The notes below the pieces were generated by a model that was not told the DNA's origin, did no database searches, and was given only the letters and a program-made list of their open reading frames with translations. From the NCBI RefSeq assembly GCF_027922425.1, contig NZ_BSFQ01000055.1:1-36120 (forward strand): 36,120 bases of DNA. The letters run 5' to 3'. Below, one piece after another: positions 1-7,225 of the stretch. Position 1 is the first letter of the stretch. Each line of letters opens with the position of its first letter. Source of the stretch: Pseudonocardia halophobica (GTDB lineage Bacteria > Actinomycetota > Actinomycetes > Mycobacteriales > Pseudonocardiaceae). The position numbers were made by a program, and so were the translations under genes.

Positions 1-75
1 CTCGTCTGGGCGCTGCTCCGTGACAACCGCCGCTTCACCACCGAGGCACCGGCCCCCGCAGCCAACGCGGCTTGA
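1..75 (+). CDS. C-terminal end of a transposase, probably IS110 family (partial at window edge)
   Basis: The first 24 codons run in frame from the window edge to a TGA and read LVWALLRDNRRF followed by a Pro/Ala-rich tail. A hydrophobic stretch plus W-A-L/M-L-R-D close to the C-terminus is characteristic of IS110-family DEDD transposases, as I remember them. Only this tail is visible, so the catalytic residues cannot be checked. The roughly 190 bases after the stop, up to the end of the next gene, show no clear coding sequence and may contain the element's right end. The decayed genes just downstream are consistent with mobile-element activity here. It could instead be the tail of another protein. 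Confidence 0.45.
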   Translation, partial: LVWALLRDNRRFTTEAPAPAANAA

Positions 76-268
76 CACGGTCATTGAAACTCCTCGTGAG
101 GGGGTCGAACCGCGGCCCTCGTCGACGAGGCCCGGCCGGCTCCTGACACCCCGCACTACCGGCGCACGTCCACCCGTGGATGCACCGCGGTTGAAGAAAG
201 TCTGGCGCGATTTGTCGCGGATGCTTCCGGTGCGAGCCAGCCCCTGGACGGCCGGCGCCGGGCAGGAG

Positions 269-682
269 CTACGGGGGCAACATCTCGACGCTCCACCGGC
301 GGAAGTGCAGGAGGGCGTACCCGTTCGCCGAACGCAGGATCTTCACGACCTGCGCCTGCTGCCCGTCGCCGCGCACCGGCACGTAGATCACGTGGTGTCC
401 GGCGTTGAGCGCGCGTTCATGGACCTGGAGCGCCTCGCCCTCGAACACTCCCCGCTGGAGGAACCGCACGAACCGAGCGCCCGGCCCATGCCTGGTGCCG
501 GCGGGATCCAACAGGCGCGCCCCCTCCGGCCCGCTGAGCACGTTCACCTTCGTCACGTCCAGCCCCGCCTGTCTTAGGCCGTCGATTGCAGCCTGGACGT
601 CTGCGTCGTCGTCGAGGACCGCCACGACTCGGCGCTGCGGGTAGAGGTAGAAGCGCCGCTCGTTACGACGGGGCTGGCTCAT
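269..682 (-). CDS. Small conserved-looking protein of unknown function (137 aa)
   Basis: The start is well supported: GAAGGAGG lies about six bases before the ATG. The protein opens with a basic segment (MSQPRRNERRFYLYPQRRVV), followed by an alternating hydrophobic/acidic pattern (VVAVLDDDADVQAAIDGLRQAGLD) that looks like a beta-alpha unit. It ends in an aromatic tail (NGYALLHFRRWSVE). The repeated beta-strand/helix pattern and the phrase LDVTKVNVLSGPEGARLLD recall small stress-type ferredoxin-like or general-stress proteins, but I do not recognise a named family. There is no signal peptide or membrane segment. It stands alone between a transposase tail and a decayed deacetylase gene. No function is assigned. 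Confidence 0.7.
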   Translation of the reverse strand: MSQPRRNERRFYLYPQRRVVAVLDDDADVQAAIDGLRQAGLDVTKVNVLSGPEGARLLDPAGTRHGPGARFVRFLQRGVFEGEALQVHERALNAGHHVIYVPVRGDGQQAQVVKILRSANGYALLHFRRWSVEMLPP

Positions 683-914
683 CGACGGCCTCCTTCTTCC
701 CGGCGGGGTAGCGCGGTGCGCCCCGGTCGATCACCGCCAACCTCAGCGGTCGTCGCTGGTAGCAGCGGCCCGTTCGACAGCGCGTCTGTCCGATGGGCCC
801 GCTCGTCGACGTGGCCCGGTCGGCCCCGGCAGCTCCTTGCTCGACCACCGAGACCTCGAAGCCGGAGGGTTCCGGACCCCTCGAACCCTCGTGAGCCCAG
901 GATGGCCGGGTGTC

Positions 915-952
915 CTGAGACATGGACGGGTCTTCGGCCCTCTTTGTCTCAG
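915..952. repeat. 8-bp inverted repeat at the break point of the deacetylase remnant
   Basis: CTGAGACA (915-922) and TGTCTCAG (945-952) are exact reverse complements separated by 22 bases. Recognisable histone-deacetylase sequence starts within a few bases after the right arm. The arms look like a trace of an excised or degraded insertion element, or a simple hairpin. There is no transposase gene beside it to decide between these. Confidence 0.4.
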
Positions 953-1426
953 CCGACGGGCGCGAACTACAACATCAACATCCCGATGCCGGTCGGCTGC
1001 AACGACGGCGCCTACCAGTACGCCGCCCGCACGGTGATCGGGCCGGCGCCGGAGGCGTTCGCGCCCGAGCTGATCCTGGTCGCGTCGGGCTTCGACCCGA
1101 ACGCCATGGACCCGCTGGCCCGCCAGCTCGTCACGACCCGAGGGTTCATCACCCCCACCCGAGACGGTGATGGAGGCCGCGGCCCGCTCAGCGGGCGGCG
1201 GCTCGTGCTGGTGCACGACGGCGGCTACAGCCCGGTCTACGTGCCGTTCTGCGGCCTGGCGACGATCGAGACCCTCGCCGGGATGCACGTGCTCGACGAC
1301 GGCATCCTCCCGGTCGTCGGCGGGATGGGCGGACACGACCTGGAGCCGCACCAGAAGGCGCTCGCCGATCCCGAACGCCACCAGCGAGCTACGGGGACGG
1401 CCGGGGCGTCGAGGAGATGGGCGTAA
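953..1426 (+). pseudogene. Remnant of a class II histone deacetylase / acetylpolyamine amidohydrolase (C-terminal third)
   Basis: Reading from PTGANYNINIPMPVGC through APELILVASGFDPNAMDPLARQ to LVLVHDGGYSPVYVPFCGLA, this matches the C-terminal part of bacterial class II histone-deacetylase-like enzymes (zinc amidohydrolases of about 370 residues). It includes the GFD segment, with its metal-ligand Asp, and the GGY segment. The N-terminal two thirds, with the active-site His pair and the other zinc ligands, are absent, so the product cannot be active. Inside the remnant, about 12 codons are out of frame: one extra base near 1160-1163 and one missing base near 1190-1200. Reading the middle in the +1 frame restores the expected TVMEAAARSAGG. 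The C-terminal end looks nearly complete. No ribosome-binding site or plausible start was found. Confidence 0.75.
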
Positions 1427-1595
1427 CTCCATGTAGCCCCCGGCCTCGAGGTGAGCGCTGATCCCGTGAGCACGCGGTCGTGGCGTTCAGCGGGTAGGCG
1501 AGCACCGACCGCTACGACGGAGGCGTACAGGCCACTCGAATGGGTAATCGACTACGGCGCGTCGCCGCACGGTGGCCCCTGCCGAAGGAGAGACG

Positions 1596-1994
1596 ATGGG
1601 TACCACAGAATACGTGTTCTACCTCATCGCCGCGGTCTTGCTGACGGTGGCGGTCGGGCAGGTGCTACTCCGTCGGGGCCAACCCTTCCTGGAGGAGGTG
1701 TTCCAGAGCAACGAAGCCGCTCACTCGATCAACATCTTGCTCTCGGTGCTCTTCCACCTGCTCACCCTCGGCGTCCTGGCCCTCCTCTCGACGATCGACG
1801 TGCCGATCGTCACCCAGTTCGGCATCGCGCTGATTGTCGTCGGGATCGCATACGGCATCTCGATGCTGGTGCTGCTGCGGATCCGCGAGCGGCGGCGCCA
1901 GGATCAGCTCTTCGAGCGGCGGGCCGAGCAGCGCCAACGCAGCCAGAACCCGACGCCGGTGGACCGGAGCCGCACGGCTCCGCCGTCGAACTGA
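1596..1994 (+). CDS. Small two-to-three-helix membrane protein, function unknown (132 aa)
   Basis: The start is set by GAAGGAGAG five bases ahead of the ATG; an in-frame ATG/GTG further upstream lacks such a site. The protein has a hydrophobic N-terminal helix (about residues 6-23), an amphipathic link with FLEEVFQSNEAAHSINIL, two more hydrophobic segments (about 43-62 and 68-90), and a long charged cytoplasmic tail rich in Arg and Gln (RIRERRRQDQLFERRAEQRQR). There are no Cys or obvious catalytic residues. I do not recognise the family beyond integral membrane protein. The 169 bases before it hold nothing I can identify. It ends about 110 bases from the acyl-CoA synthetase stop, which faces it. 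Confidence 0.75.
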   Translation: MGTTEYVFYLIAAVLLTVAVGQVLLRRGQPFLEEVFQSNEAAHSINILLSVLFHLLTLGVLALLSTIDVPIVTQFGIALIVVGIAYGISMLVLLRIRERRRQDQLFERRAEQRQRSQNPTPVDRSRTAPPSN

Positions 1995-2104
1995 TACGGC
2001 GTCTTTGTTGTCATGGGGGCAGGGGCCCTGTTCGACGCGTCTGTGGCCCCACGGTCGCCGAGGCGTCCGATGCGCCGCTCACGAGGCTGCTGCTGGCGGG
2101 GTGC

Positions 2105-3661
2105 TCATCCGCGTGCGAGGTTCGCCCCGGCCATTCGCTTCAGGCTCGCCCGATCCACCTTCCCGGTGGCTGTGCGCGGCATCTCGTCGAGAACAACTAT
2201 CTCCTCGGGCGCCTTGTAGCCGACCCTCGCGCGCGCGAACCGGATCAGCTCCTGGCTGGTCGGACGCTCGGGCCCTTCGGTGAGGGTTATGTAGGCACGG
2301 ACATTCTCACCGTGGACACGGTCGTAAATGCCGATCACCCCGGCGGTCGCAACGCTCGTGTGCTCGAGCAGCGCGTTCTCGACATCCTGAGGAGAGATGT
2401 TCGAGCCGTCGTGGACGATGATCTGCTTCTTGCGCCCGCAGAAGAAGAAGTAGCCCTCCTCGTCGACTCGCATCACATCGCCTGAGTCGAGCCATCCGTT
2501 GCTGAAGGCCGCCTCGGTCGCGCCTCGATCGTCCCAGTAGCCGACGGTGGCCGCGGGGGTCTTGATCCAGAGGCGGCCTTCGCTTCCCGCCGGCAGCTCG
2601 TCGCCGTCATCGTTCCGTATCGAAAGCGAGACCGCGGGAACCACCTGCCCGACCGAACCGGGCTTGATGAGGCCTGACGGCGGGCTCACCGTCGCCAGTC
2701 CCACTTCCGTCATCCCGTAGGCCTCGTCGATCACGAGCCCGCTCAGCGCGGTGAATTCCCGTTCCAGCTCCGCGCTGACGGTGTCGCCCGCGGCGCGGCA
2801 AAGTCGCAGCGAGGCGAAATCGTCGTGTCGGGCGCCGTGGTCCCGAATCAGCGCGAACAGCGCCGAAGGAAGCATCGACAGAACCGTCGGGCGGTCTTTG
2901 CGAAGTAGCGGGAGCAACGCGTCCCCGTCGAACGTCTGGGCCACGATCACGCCAGCGCCCACGCTCAGCGCGGCGAAGGAGAGGTAGAAGGCACCAAGAT
3001 GCGACAGCGACGAGCCTGGGAGAAGCAGATCGTCCGGGGTGAGCTCAAGCGCGGCCGTCAGGATCGCAAGCATCCAGCCGAGCGTCTCGTGAGTATGCGT
3101 GACCCCCTTCGGACGCCCGGTGCTTCCCGAGGTGAAGAAGATCACGGCAGGCGCCGCCGGAGAAGGAGGCGGCAGAGGCGAAGACCAGGCCTCCCCCTCG
3201 ATCAGCTTGTCGAAGGCTGGGCCCGCTCCCCGCCGACCGCCGTAGCTGATTGTGCCCAATGGCAGCTGCGGGGCGAGCCGGCTTGCGGCGAGGTCCTCCT
3301 CCCGCTCGGCGTGCGCGAGCAGGGCACGGGCTTTGCTGACCGCGAGGGCGTGATCGATCTCCGGGGCCATGTAGCGATAATTGAGGGGCGTCGCGACCAA
3401 CCCTGCCTTGAAACAGGCGAGATAGTGAACGATGAGCGCAGGACGATTCGGCATCAGCGAAGCGACCCGATCGCCCGGGTTCAGCCCCATGCCCAGCAGT
3501 CCGGCCGCCAAGCGATCGCTGAGGTCATCGAGCGTGCGCCACGTCCAGCGCGCATCCGCAGAGATCAGCGCGAGCCCGGCCGGATCAGCACTGAGGCCAG
3601 CGCGGAGCAGACCGCACGGGCTCACCGGTCCCCCCAACGCCCTTCCGGCATACTCGGCCAC
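2105..3661 (-). CDS. AMP-dependent acyl-CoA synthetase (class I adenylate-forming ligase)
   Basis: It activates a carboxylic acid with ATP to an acyl-adenylate and transfers the acyl group to CoA, probably in the cytosol. All core ANL motifs are present: the phosphate loop FFTSGSTGRPKGVTHT (about residues 165-180), DEAYGMTE for adenine binding, the hinge region GWLDSGDVMRVDEEGYFFFCGR, and the catalytic C-terminal Lys in MPRTATGKVDRASLKR. I chose the GTG giving 518 residues, the usual family length, with a purine-rich GGGGGTGG just upstream. The open frame continues about 69 codons further upstream with low-complexity sequence that looks non-coding. The substrate is not predictable; medium/long-chain fatty or aromatic acids are possible. 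An acetylating aldehyde dehydrogenase is encoded on the same strand upstream, so a shared role in aldehyde/acyl-CoA metabolism is possible. Confidence 0.9.
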   Translation of the reverse strand: MAEYAGRALGGPVSPCGLLRAGLSADPAGLALISADARWTWRTLDDLSDRLAAGLLGMGLNPGDRVASLMPNRPALIVHYLACFKAGLVATPLNYRYMAPEIDHALAVSKARALLAHAEREEDLAASRLAPQLPLGTISYGGRRGAGPAFDKLIEGEAWSSPLPPPSPAAPAVIFFTSGSTGRPKGVTHTHETLGWMLAILTAALELTPDDLLLPGSSLSHLGAFYLSFAALSVGAGVIVAQTFDGDALLPLLRKDRPTVLSMLPSALFALIRDHGARHDDFASLRLCRAAGDTVSAELEREFTALSGLVIDEAYGMTEVGLATVSPPSGLIKPGSVGQVVPAVSLSIRNDDGDELPAGSEGRLWIKTPAATVGYWDDRGATEAAFSNGWLDSGDVMRVDEEGYFFFCGRKKQIIVHDGSNISPQDVENALLEHTSVATAGVIGIYDRVHGENVRAYITLTEGPERPTSQELIRFARARVGYKAPEEIVVLDEMPRTATGKVDRASLKRMAGANLARG

Positions 3662-4111
3662 GCTGCCACCCCCGTGAGCGAGATCAACATCACCGCAAGT
3701 GGGGACGAGGAACCGCGTGCGGAATGAGGTTGATTGCAACGGCCGGCACGATACGGGCCGTTCAGCCAGCGCATCCCCGTCTGCTTCGGCACTTGATGGT
3801 GCCGTACGCCGCTGAGTTCCCGCAACGGGTGTTCCCGGGCTAGTGCCGCGGCGATCACGCGGGCGCACCGAGCCTCGCCGAGATCGAGGGGCGTACCCGT
3901 CCCATGGTCGAACTCGACGAGCGGCCCCGATTCTTCGTCAGGAAGGATAGTTGAGTCGGCTCTGCTCGCGGAGGCGGCGAAGCAGCTGTACAACGAATAT
4001 CAGGCGTGGAGTGCGCAGTTGTCTGGTGGTCGATTTCCCTGTTCAGGGAACACCCTTTCTGCAAGGGCCTCACGACAGCTGCCGGTTCAACGAGAGCCCC
4101 GGGGTGATCGC
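3662..4111. other. 450-bp stretch with only short coding-like scraps
   Basis: No convincing intact gene is seen. On the plus strand there are short protein-like pieces in different frames: HPRLLRHLMVPYAAEFPQ ending at a TAG near 3842, SLAEIEGRTRPMVELDERP ending at a TGA near 3954, and LLAEAAKQLYNEYQAW shortly after. They may be the debris of one or more decayed genes, but I cannot name a family. The lack of an intact gene fits a region with several relics. Confidence 0.4.
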
Positions 4112-4327
4112 TCAACGATTGGGCGGGATTGCAGCAGACGCGGCTCCGTCGGTCGCCGGACCATGGCAGCAGGGAGCCAACATGGTGAACCAGTGCCGCT
4201 GGAGGCAGTGGATTTTGACGTGTTCGACGGGTCCGCTCGTACTGTCCAGCCTGAACTCGTCGATGATCTCAGCGGGCTGCCCGCACTCCGGGCACTCGAC
4301 AAGTTTTATCTGGTCGTCGGGGAACAT
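4112..4327 (-). CDS. Small Cys-rich zinc-ribbon-like protein (71 aa)
   Basis: The sequence opens with MFPDDQIKLVECPECGQPAE and continues with GPVEHVKIHCLQRHWFTM. The CPxCG knuckle (C12, C15), the VEHVKIHC segment (C41) and a conserved-looking RHWFTM are typical of a short actinobacterial family of unknown function with one zinc-binding ribbon; I recognise the pattern but know no assigned role. C53 and C54 lie in the final part, and the tail after about residue 55 is low-complexity, possibly extended by a lost stop. It sits 46 bases behind the aldehyde dehydrogenase on the same strand and is probably cotranscribed with it. The start is the only ATG that precedes the conserved block; its ribosome-binding site is weak. 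Confidence 0.7.
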   Translation of the reverse strand: MFPDDQIKLVECPECGQPAEIIDEFRLDSTSGPVEHVKIHCLQRHWFTMLAPCCHGPATDGAASAAIPPNR

Positions 4328-4373
4328 GATCTCGATCGCCGTTCTTCTCGGTCAATACCTGTCGACCTTAATT

Positions 4374-6014
4374 TCATGGTTTCAGGCTTCCAGGACCCCT
4401 GGCCAAAGATTGACGTAAAGTGCCGGTGTGAATCGGCGCGAATCCCCGCACGAGCGCATTGAGGCGCTTCGTCGGCGCGGATGGAGATCCGGGCCGGAGC
4501 TTACCCGACGCCGGCCGTTCAGCTACGTCTCGACTGAACACCACTCGTTTGATGTTGAGCAGATGGGTGTAGGTGATGTTGTCTGTCGTCGACGTGCCGG
4601 CCCACGTTCCGCATCCCAACGTGAGGGAGGGCGGCAGCGCGTTGCCGATTCCGATGCACCCCTGCGCCGAGGCCGAGTTCACGATGATGCGGCTCGCGGA
4701 AATTTGATCTCCGAAGCGGCGCGCCAGACTCTCGGATTGCGTGTGAATGACTGCGGTGTGCCCGATTCCGTTCCGGGCGAGCAGCTTCTGACAGAGCGCG
4801 ATGCCGGCTGCCGCTCCTTCGGTGTCGAACATCGACAGTACGGGGGCCAGCTTCTCGAGCCCCCACGGCCCACGAGCGGCGGCGATCGGTAGCGGAGCAA
4901 CGAGGAGTCGGACGCTTGTGTCCCTGGGAATTCCCGTGGCTGCCAGAATCTCGGGGGCCGACTGCCCGACGAGGTCTCGGTGGAGGCGTCCGGTCGAGAG
5001 ATCGAAGGCGCGAGCAGTGAATGCTGCGGTTTCCGCGGAGCTCAGCACGGCCGCTCCTGCGGCGCGCAACGCTGTGATGAAGGCGGTTCGCACCGCGGTG
5101 TCCACCACCAGGTTGTTCTCCGAACCGCAGATGACACCGTTGTCGAAGGCCTTGCTCTCGACAACGGATTTGGCGGCCGCAGCTACATCGGCGTCAGCGC
5201 AGATCAATGCGGGGGCGTTGCCGGGGCCGACACCGATGGCCGGCTTGCCCGAGCTGTAGGCTGCCTTGACGAGGCCGGCGCTTCCAGTGGCAAGTATCAT
5301 CGAAACGCGCGGGTGACGCATGAATCGCATGGTTGTTGCTCGGTTGCAGCGTTCGATGCACTGCAGAAGGCCCACGGGTGCGCCACGGCGCCGCAGGGCA
5401 TCGCGTATCAATTCCGCTGCATGAACACCTACGTTGTGCGCCCTGTGGTGGCAGCTGAGGATGAGGGCGTTGCGCCCTTTGAGGGCGATCAGCGTCTTGA
5501 ACGCGATGGTTGCGACCGGATTTGTGACCGGGATGAGCCCGAAGATCACGCCGACCGGGCTGGCGGTCTCGACGATGCCGGTGTGGCGGTCATAGGAGAG
5601 GGTACCGGCGGCTGGGCGACCGATAAGGCTACGGCACACCTCGTGGCTCGCGAAGACGTTTTTCGCGGCCTTGTCGTCGGCATTTCCCATCCTTGTTTCG
5701 ATCACGGTTCGCCGCGCGAGATCCTTTGCGGCCCGGACGATTGTGTCACTGATGTCGATGAGGAGCTCGTCAACGTCACGTTCCTCCCATCCGCGGAACG
5801 TCTCTCCTGCCGCCTCCGCCTCTTGTGTGATGCGTTGCACGCGAACCCCAAAAGGGGTTGGTGGGAGTTTGCGCATGACCGGTGGAACCGGAGCGGCATC
5901 CGCAGCGGACCCCCTTGAGAAGGCTCGATCGGACACGCCTTCCTGTTGGAGTTTCGCAGCCGGTGAGTCAGCGGAAGCGGCTCCTGCCTCGACGGACTGA
6001 TCGATCGTGAACAT
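4374..6014 (-). CDS. CoA-acylating (acetylating) aldehyde dehydrogenase, AdhE N-domain type, without the alcohol dehydrogenase half
   Basis: It should oxidise an aldehyde to acyl-CoA with NAD(P) and CoA. The sequence follows the N-terminal half of E. coli AdhE: PVGVIFGLIPVTNPVATIAF, HHRAHNVGVHAAELI, ILATGSAGLVKAAYSSGKP, IGVGPGNAP, the catalytic Cys in FDNGVICGSENNLVVD, and the closing SLTLGCGTWAGTSTTDN. The start is fixed by GGAGGAAAC directly ahead of the ATG. About 60 extra residues rich in Ala/Ser precede the usual start. Roughly 45 low-complexity residues follow the normal end, so a nearby frameshift may have extended the C-terminus. No iron alcohol dehydrogenase domain follows, and no microcompartment genes are nearby. 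Substrates such as acetaldehyde or sulfoacetaldehyde are both possible. A methyltransferase lies about 190 bases upstream on the same strand. Confidence 0.88.
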   Translation of the reverse strand: MFTIDQSVEAGAASADSPAAKLQQEGVSDRAFSRGSAADAAPVPPVMRKLPPTPFGVRVQRITQEAEAAGETFRGWEERDVDELLIDISDTIVRAAKDLARRTVIETRMGNADDKAAKNVFASHEVCRSLIGRPAAGTLSYDRHTGIVETASPVGVIFGLIPVTNPVATIAFKTLIALKGRNALILSCHHRAHNVGVHAAELIRDALRRRGAPVGLLQCIERCNRATTMRFMRHPRVSMILATGSAGLVKAAYSSGKPAIGVGPGNAPALICADADVAAAAKSVVESKAFDNGVICGSENNLVVDTAVRTAFITALRAAGAAVLSSAETAAFTARAFDLSTGRLHRDLVGQSAPEILAATGIPRDTSVRLLVAPLPIAAARGPWGLEKLAPVLSMFDTEGAAAGIALCQKLLARNGIGHTAVIHTQSESLARRFGDQISASRIIVNSASAQGCIGIGNALPPSLTLGCGTWAGTSTTDNITYTHLLNIKRVVFSRDVAERPASGKLRPGSPSAPTKRLNALVRGFAPIHTGTLRQSLARGPGSLKP

Positions 6015-6063
6015 GTTTCCTCCATGACTTGCAGGTCCCGAAGAACCGGTGTGCGTTCGGCGA

Positions 6064-6208
6064 TCACGAGCTGAGTGACAGACGGGTATGACTGGTCGAG
6101 GAAATACCGGGCCAGTGGGCGGCGAGCGCGGAGAGAACAGTCGGGTGATCACTGACCTGGCGGTAACCCAGACTCAACATGGCCTTGAGGGCGAGCGCCG
6201 CTGACCGC
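6064..6208 (-). pseudogene. Possible 3' remnant of a HEPN-like helical protein
   Basis: In one minus-strand frame the gap between methyltransferase and aldehyde dehydrogenase reads YERSAALALKAMLSLGYRQ followed by VSDHPTVLSALAAHW and a TGA. The helical, Ala/Leu-rich YxxxAxLALKAML pattern followed by a DHP segment recalls the C-terminal helices of HEPN-type proteins. The piece has no start of its own and merges upstream with the methyltransferase's last codons in another frame. It is either a truncated gene tail or chance coding-like sequence. Confidence 0.25.
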
Positions 6209-7093
6209 TCATACGTCCGGCGCGATGTGCGAGCGGGTCTTCGTGCCCCAGGCCACGATGAGCTCGCAGGGGCCCTGGAAGCCGTCTGCGCGCTCGAACC
6301 GGGAGAGTTCGTCGTGGATCTGTTGCCAGGTCTGGTCGCGTTCGGTGGCGGAGAGGGCGGCGAGCAATTGGTGCAGTGCGCCGGCTGACTCCCGGAGGAA
6401 GCGGAGGCAGTCTGTGGCGCGCGGCAACCGGAACGGGGCAGGTACCGCCCGGGCGCCGATGTCGACGAATCCGGCCTGGCGGAGGACCTGCTCGAGCGCG
6501 CCGGGTGCGCCGAGGCTGAAGGGTCCGGGTTGGCCGGGTGCCGGCGGGCCGAGCCCGGCACTTCGGCGGGCGATGGAGACCGGGACGGAGAAGAAGCCGT
6601 TGCGGTCGGGTGTGGAGAAGACGACGGCGGCGACGCGGCCGCCGGGTCGCAGCGCCCGGTGCATACCGGCCAGGGCGTGCGGCAGGTCGGGTAGGTACAT
6701 CAGGCCGAGGCGTGAGATGACGGCGTCGAACGCGCCCGGCTCGACGTCGAGCTGTTCGGCGTCGAGGGTGCGGATCTGCACGGTGGTGATCCCGGCGGCG
6801 GTGGCCGCGGCTTCGGTGTACCGGAGGATGACCGGGGAGATGTCGGTGGCCAGCACCCGACCGGACGGACCGGCCCGGCGCGCCGCGGCCAGCGACTGGC
6901 CGCCGGCGCCGGCGGCGACGTCGAGCACCGCGCTCCCGGTGCCGACGCCCGCGGCGTCGAGCATCAAGGTGGTCGCCTCCCCGAGCCAGTCCTCCAGGGT
7001 CGGGCCCCAGCCGTGCCATGCGCCGGCGGCCTGGTCCCACTGCGCGCGGGTGGTGTCCTTGTAGGCGGCCGGGTCGAACGTGATGGTGGTCAT
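6209..7093 (-). CDS. Class I SAM-dependent methyltransferase (UbiE/COQ5-like)
   Basis: It transfers a methyl group from S-adenosylmethionine to an unidentified, probably small-molecule, acceptor. Motif I is GSAVLDVAAGAGGQSLAAAR, followed by the acidic loop LATDISPVIL, motif II/post-II (TLDAEQLDVEPGAFDAVISR) and motif III (ALRPGGRVAAVVF). The C-terminal half (WQQIHDELSRF, CELIVAWGTK) resembles family members that modify small molecules. The start is MTTITFDP, supported by GAAGGACC upstream; 294 residues is normal. The gene is divergent from the large ATPase regulator, with 132 bases between the starts, so the regulator may control it. The GC content rises clearly from here rightward compared with the preceding 4 kb, as judged by eye. 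Confidence 0.88.
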   Translation of the reverse strand: MTTITFDPAAYKDTTRAQWDQAAGAWHGWGPTLEDWLGEATTLMLDAAGVGTGSAVLDVAAGAGGQSLAAARRAGPSGRVLATDISPVILRYTEAAATAAGITTVQIRTLDAEQLDVEPGAFDAVISRLGLMYLPDLPHALAGMHRALRPGGRVAAVVFSTPDRNGFFSVPVSIARRSAGLGPPAPGQPGPFSLGAPGALEQVLRQAGFVDIGARAVPAPFRLPRATDCLRFLRESAGALHQLLAALSATERDQTWQQIHDELSRFERADGFQGPCELIVAWGTKTRSHIAPDV

Positions 7094-7225
7094 CTCGGGT
7101 CCTTCGCGTCGATGAAACGGACGACCGTCACTGCGCTGGGAACGGGGACGCGGCCGCTGGAATGCGGCCAGCAGTTGCGCCGGATGGCGCCCGACGCTGC
7201 GAGCGGGACGCGACACAATCGCGGG
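7094..7225. promoter_or_regulatory. Shared divergent promoter region of methyltransferase and ATPase regulator
   Basis: These 132 bases separate two divergently transcribed genes and must hold both promoters if they are independently expressed. I see the methyltransferase ribosome-binding site at the left edge and an ACAAT-like element close to the regulator start. There is no clear -35/-10 pair or operator, and the exact regulator start (7226 or 7184) is uncertain. Confidence 0.4.

Noticed and set aside
663..923. Possible 86-residue protein on the minus strand upstream of the small unknown gene
   Set aside because: The sequence is low-complexity, its end overlaps the ribosome-binding site and start of the well-supported neighbour, and no family pattern is visible.
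2105..3868. Longer acyl-CoA synthetase with 69 extra N-terminal residues
   Set aside because: The extra part is Ser/Arg/Pro-rich without family resemblance, while the GTG at 3661 gives the normal length.
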